Made by a program: the position numbers and the translations under genes
Notes under the pieces: model-generated
What the model was told of the DNA's origin: nothing
Seen by the model: the letters and a program-made list of their open reading frames with translations, nothing else
The model's database searches: none
Shown here: positions 6,211-8,795 of the stretch, in pieces
Layout: each line of letters opens with the position of its first letter
How positions within the stretch are numbered: position 1 is the first letter of the stretch
From: S012-113 sp965368405
GTDB taxonomy: Bacteria > Bacteroidota > Bacteroidia > Cytophagales > Cyclobacteriaceae
NCBI GenBank assembly: GCA_965368405.1
Contig: CBDUMS010000113.1
Coordinates: 1 to 8,795 of the forward strand
DNA length: 8,795 bases
Reading direction: 5' to 3'

Positions 6211-6861
6211 TTATCGGATATCAATGATTTGATCTTCACTCAATTTTGAGGCATCAAATACAAAATAGCTATCGCTCAGGTTAACATCCGATTTAAAGTT
6301 TGAGATCAAATACGCGTACTCGCTACCTTCTTTATCAAACAGCGTAAACTTTCTCAATAACCTGTCCGATGCTCCAATTTCGATTCTTACCTTGAAGTAT
6401 TGTGCGTCCTTATCATTCGGAACAAGGTCTACTACATCATAACTCTTACCGCCTTCGGTAATAGCATTTAGGTAAAGGTATTTATAACCCTCTTTATATA
6501 TATTAAAAATGGATGATGGCGTTACATCCCCAGCTTCGGGATTATTATTATCTATCGTCACTTCTGGTACATCAAGATTCGGCAAGAAGGTCCATACGGT
6601 TTCTCCATCATTGTATATCTCCTGATCTTGCATCACAAGACGATACATATCGCCTTTAACACTTATTTTACCGTTAAATGATTCATTAATCGATTCAACC
6701 TTATTGGTCATGGTGTAGGCCAAATCGGCCTGAAAAGATGGGATGCTTTGGTATTTAGCACTCATTGCATCTAAAATCTCCCTTGCCTTAGGGTCCTGCT
6801 GCGCGTGCACACCCAGGGTACAACCCATAAGTACTGCCGCAATTACTATTCTTTTATACAT
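6211..6861 (-). CDS. lolA: LolA-like outer-membrane lipoprotein carrier protein
   Basis: The 216 residues begin with a signal peptide (MYKRIVIAAVLMGC...GVHA) with probable cleavage after Ala20, before QQDPKA. The mature part has the LolA-type pattern: an N-terminal helix (AREILDAMSAKYQSIPSF, about 26-43) with FQADLAYTM leading into strands, then a half-barrel of antiparallel strands including FNGKISVKGDMYRLVM (62-77), EIYNDGETVWTFLPN (81-95), VTPSSIFNIY (113-122), YFKVRIEI (155-162), LRKFTLFD (169-176) and the ending YFVFDAS (199-205). LolA shuttles lipoproteins through the periplasm to the outer membrane. The ATG is 13 nt after the ftsK stop, so the genes are co-transcribed; this ftsK-lolA order is one I know from Bacteroidota. 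A terminator-like hairpin follows 22 nt after the stop. Family assignment is good; many Bacteroidota have several LolA-like paralogues, so the exact partner is open. Confidence 0.88.
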   Translation of the reverse strand: MYKRIVIAAVLMGCTLGVHAQQDPKAREILDAMSAKYQSIPSFQADLAYTMTNKVESINESFNGKISVKGDMYRLVMQDQEIYNDGETVWTFLPNLDVPEVTIDNNNPEAGDVTPSSIFNIYKEGYKYLYLNAITEGGKSYDVVDLVPNDKDAQYFKVRIEIGASDRLLRKFTLFDKEGSEYAYLISNFKSDVNLSDSYFVFDASKLSEDQIIDIR

Positions 6862-6874
6862 TATCTATATTATT

Positions 6875-8795
6875 CTAGCTATTATCTTTTAGTTCATTCA
6901 ATAATTGTTCCAAACTGTATTCATCTGAAATTAAAACCTCTCTGGCCTTACTTCCTTCGAAGACTCCAACGATGCCAGCGGCCTCTAACTGGTCTATTAA
7001 CCTTCCTGCGCGATTATAGCCCAACTTCATTTTACGTTGTATTAAAGAAGTACTTCCTTGTTGGTGGCGAACAATTAATCGAGCAGCATCATCGAAGAGT
7101 ACATCCCTATCGGCAAGATCAACTTCAAGGTTATCACCAGCCTCTTCACCAACAAATTCTGGCAGCATATAGGCCGACTCATATCCGCGCTGACTACCAA
7201 CAAACTCGCATATTTTTTCTACTTCAGGCGTATCGATAAAAGCGCACTGTAATCGGATAATATCCGATCCTTGCGAAAATAGCATATCACCCATACCTAC
7301 CAATTGATCAGCCCCTCCCGTATCAAGAATTGTTCTTGAGTCGATCTTAGAAGTAACTCTAAAGCTCAATCGTGCTGGAAAGTTCGCTTTAATTACTCCG
7401 GTAATAACATTTACCGATGGTCGTTGTGTTGCCAGCACCAAATGAATACCAATGGCACGTGCTAATTGTGCTAATCGTGCAACTGGCGCCTCAATTTCCT
7501 TTCCTGCCATTATCATTAAATCGGCAAGTTCGTCGATGACTAGAACAATATAGGGTAAAAACCGGTGTCCTTTGTCTGGGTTAAGTTTCCGGTTAACAAA
7601 TTTATTATTGTACTCTTTTATATTTCTAGTACCCGCATCCTTTAATAGATCGTAACGAGCATCCATCTCAATGGTTAATGAGTTCAGCGTATGAACTACT
7701 TTTTTAGTATCTGTGATTATCGGCTCGTCACTTCCTGGTAATTCAGCCAGAAAATGTCTTTCGATTTTATTGAAAAGACTAAGCTCAACCTTCTTGGGGT
7801 CGACCAAGACAAATTTTAATTGCGAAGGATGTTTTTTATAGATTAAGGAAGCCAGAATAACATTGATACCTACTGATTTTCCCTGTCCGGTTGCACCTGC
7901 CATAAGTACGTGCGGCATCTTCGCTAAATCGATCATGAAGACTTCATTCGAAATAGTTTTACCCAATACAACGGGTAATTCAAATTCGCTCTTCATAAAC
8001 TTTTCAGTACCCAGAACACTTTTAATGTCAACCATCTCGCGGTTCTTATTCGGTACTTCAATACCAATTGTTCCCTTCCCTGGAATTGGTGCAATAATTC
8101 TGATCCCAAGGGCTGCCAGGCTTAGTGCAATGTCATCCTCAAGGTTTTTAATCTTCGATATCTTAATACCGGAATCGGGTACGATTTCATAGAGTGTAAC
8201 CGTAGGCCCAATAGTTGCTTTAATGCTCGAAATGCCAATATTAAAACTGGTAAGCGTTTCTACAATTTTATCCTTATTCTGCTGTAACTCTTCTTTACTC
8301 ACTTTTACCGAAGTATTAGAGTAATCGTTAAGCAGGGTTAGCGGCGGATATTTGTATGATGCCAGATCGAGGGTAGGGTCATAATTTTCCGCTTTTTTGG
8401 CGGCCTGTTCTTCAGCTCCTTCCTCAAGGGTAAATTCGGGCTCAACTTTTTCTTCCTTCTCTTCGACAACAGGCGTCTCCTCTGGTTCAGGAATACTAAC
8501 TATATCAAGTTCAAGATCCTTCTTTTCTTCCTTTTCTTCCTCTTTGGGTTCTTCCTTAATTTTTAGAACCATTTCCTCTTCCATAGGCTCATCAGGAAGT
8601 AGATCTTCGGGGTCATCATCATTAAAAGACACATGCTGATCAACATCGTGATCGGCCTTTTGTATGGGTTCCAGTGATTCTTCAAGCTTATCCTCAAGGT
8701 CTTCTACAGACTCTTCTACCTTTTGCTGTAAGCCCAGCAGGGTAGTAACGTTAAAGAAGTAGATTACGAAATCGATTAATGAAAACAATAGCAAC
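6875..8795 (-). CDS. ftsK: DNA translocase FtsK/SpoIIIE family (N-terminal part beyond the window)
   Basis: FtsK pumps chromosomal DNA at the division septum and helps resolve chromosome dimers. The frame is open to the right edge, so the N-terminal membrane domain is missing; 639 residues are seen. Counting from 8794, about 1-20 form the last hydrophobic segment (LIDFVIYFFNVTTLLG), and about 22-135 a very acidic, Glu/Lys-rich linker. The alpha domain follows (YKYPPLTLLNDY, 147-158; IRIIAPIPGKGTIGIEVPN, 231-249). The motor has a Walker A AGATGQGKS (299-307), VDPKKVELS (331-339), a Walker B YIVLVIDELAD (415-425) and LATQRPSVNVITG (454-466). The C-terminal winged-helix gamma domain (LIQRKMKLGYNRAGRLIDQL, 584-603) reads the polar DNA sequence signals. 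It ends in TAG at 6875. The linker is much shorter than in E. coli. Identity is certain. Confidence 0.98.
   Translation of the reverse strand, partial: LLLFSLIDFVIYFFNVTTLLGLQQKVEESVEDLEDKLEESLEPIQKADHDVDQHVSFNDDDPEDLLPDEPMEEEMVLKIKEEPKEEEKEEKKDLELDIVSIPEPEETPVVEEKEEKVEPEFTLEEGAEEQAAKKAENYDPTLDLASYKYPPLTLLNDYSNTSVKVSKEELQQNKDKIVETLTSFNIGISSIKATIGPTVTLYEIVPDSGIKISKIKNLEDDIALSLAALGIRIIAPIPGKGTIGIEVPNKNREMVDIKSVLGTEKFMKSEFELPVVLGKTISNEVFMIDLAKMPHVLMAGATGQGKSVGINVILASLIYKKHPSQLKFVLVDPKKVELSLFNKIERHFLAELPGSDEPIITDTKKVVHTLNSLTIEMDARYDLLKDAGTRNIKEYNNKFVNRKLNPDKGHRFLPYIVLVIDELADLMIMAGKEIEAPVARLAQLARAIGIHLVLATQRPSVNVITGVIKANFPARLSFRVTSKIDSRTILDTGGADQLVGMGDMLFSQGSDIIRLQCAFIDTPEVEKICEFVGSQRGYESAYMLPEFVGEEAGDNLEVDLADRDVLFDDAARLIVRHQQGSTSLIQRKMKLGYNRAGRLIDQLEAAGIVGVFEGSKAREVLISDEYSLEQLLNELKDNS

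Noticed and set aside
6805..7239. A 144-codon open frame on the plus strand across the ftsK/lolA junction
   Set aside because: It is antisense to certain ftsK and lolA coding sequence, its product is a low-complexity mix rich in Tyr, His and Leu, and no start signals are evident.
8397..8639. A serine-rich open frame on the plus strand
   Set aside because: It is the complement of the Glu/Lys-rich FtsK linker; the Ser runs simply mirror the GAA/GAG codons.

Overview
The window looks like an ordinary chromosomal segment of a Bacteroidota bacterium, most likely from the Cytophagales or a related marine lineage. The evidence is a DUF2851 protein (a family I know mainly from Bacteroidota), an ftsK-lolA gene pair, promoter boxes of the Bacteroidota form (TTTG, about 19 nt, TAnnTTTG), A-rich translation starts without Shine-Dalgarno sequences, and moderately AT-rich coding sequence. 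I see no mobile element, CRISPR array, rRNA or tRNA. The longest stretch without a gene is 134 nt (828-961).

Layout. On the plus strand, the left edge holds the 3' part of a SpoIIE/PP2C-type phosphatase-like gene (1-827), followed by a short gene for an 84-residue protein of unknown function (962-1216). Everything else is on the minus strand and reads right to left: ftsK (cut by the right edge), lolA-like, a hairpin with a U-tract, pyrF, a DUF2851 gene, a polytopic membrane protein gene, a NeuD/PglD-type acyltransferase-like gene and a uridine phosphorylase-like gene. The last of these meets the small plus-strand gene tail to tail, and a single TTATAA holds both stop codons.

How the genes may work together. 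ftsK and lolA are 13 nt apart and are almost certainly co-transcribed; both serve the cell envelope or division. pyrF, DUF2851 and the membrane protein form a tight group (a 25-nt gap, then a 4-nt GTGA overlap). The acyltransferase-like gene has its own good -7 box, and the nucleoside phosphorylase gene has a full candidate promoter. PyrF makes UMP and the phosphorylase salvages uridine, so pyrimidine metabolism frames the block, but a shared role for the genes between is not shown.

What deserves attention. No obviously new multi-gene system is visible. The better leads are single-protein anomalies. The SpoIIE-like domain has lost most of its metal-binding residues. The NeuD/PglD-like protein lacks the histidines expected in the acetyltransferase. 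The DUF2851 protein has a PD...ExH arrangement plus a C-terminal cysteine cluster that may indicate a diverged nuclease-like fold. A terminator-like hairpin ends only 12 nt before the pyrF start and could act as an attenuator.
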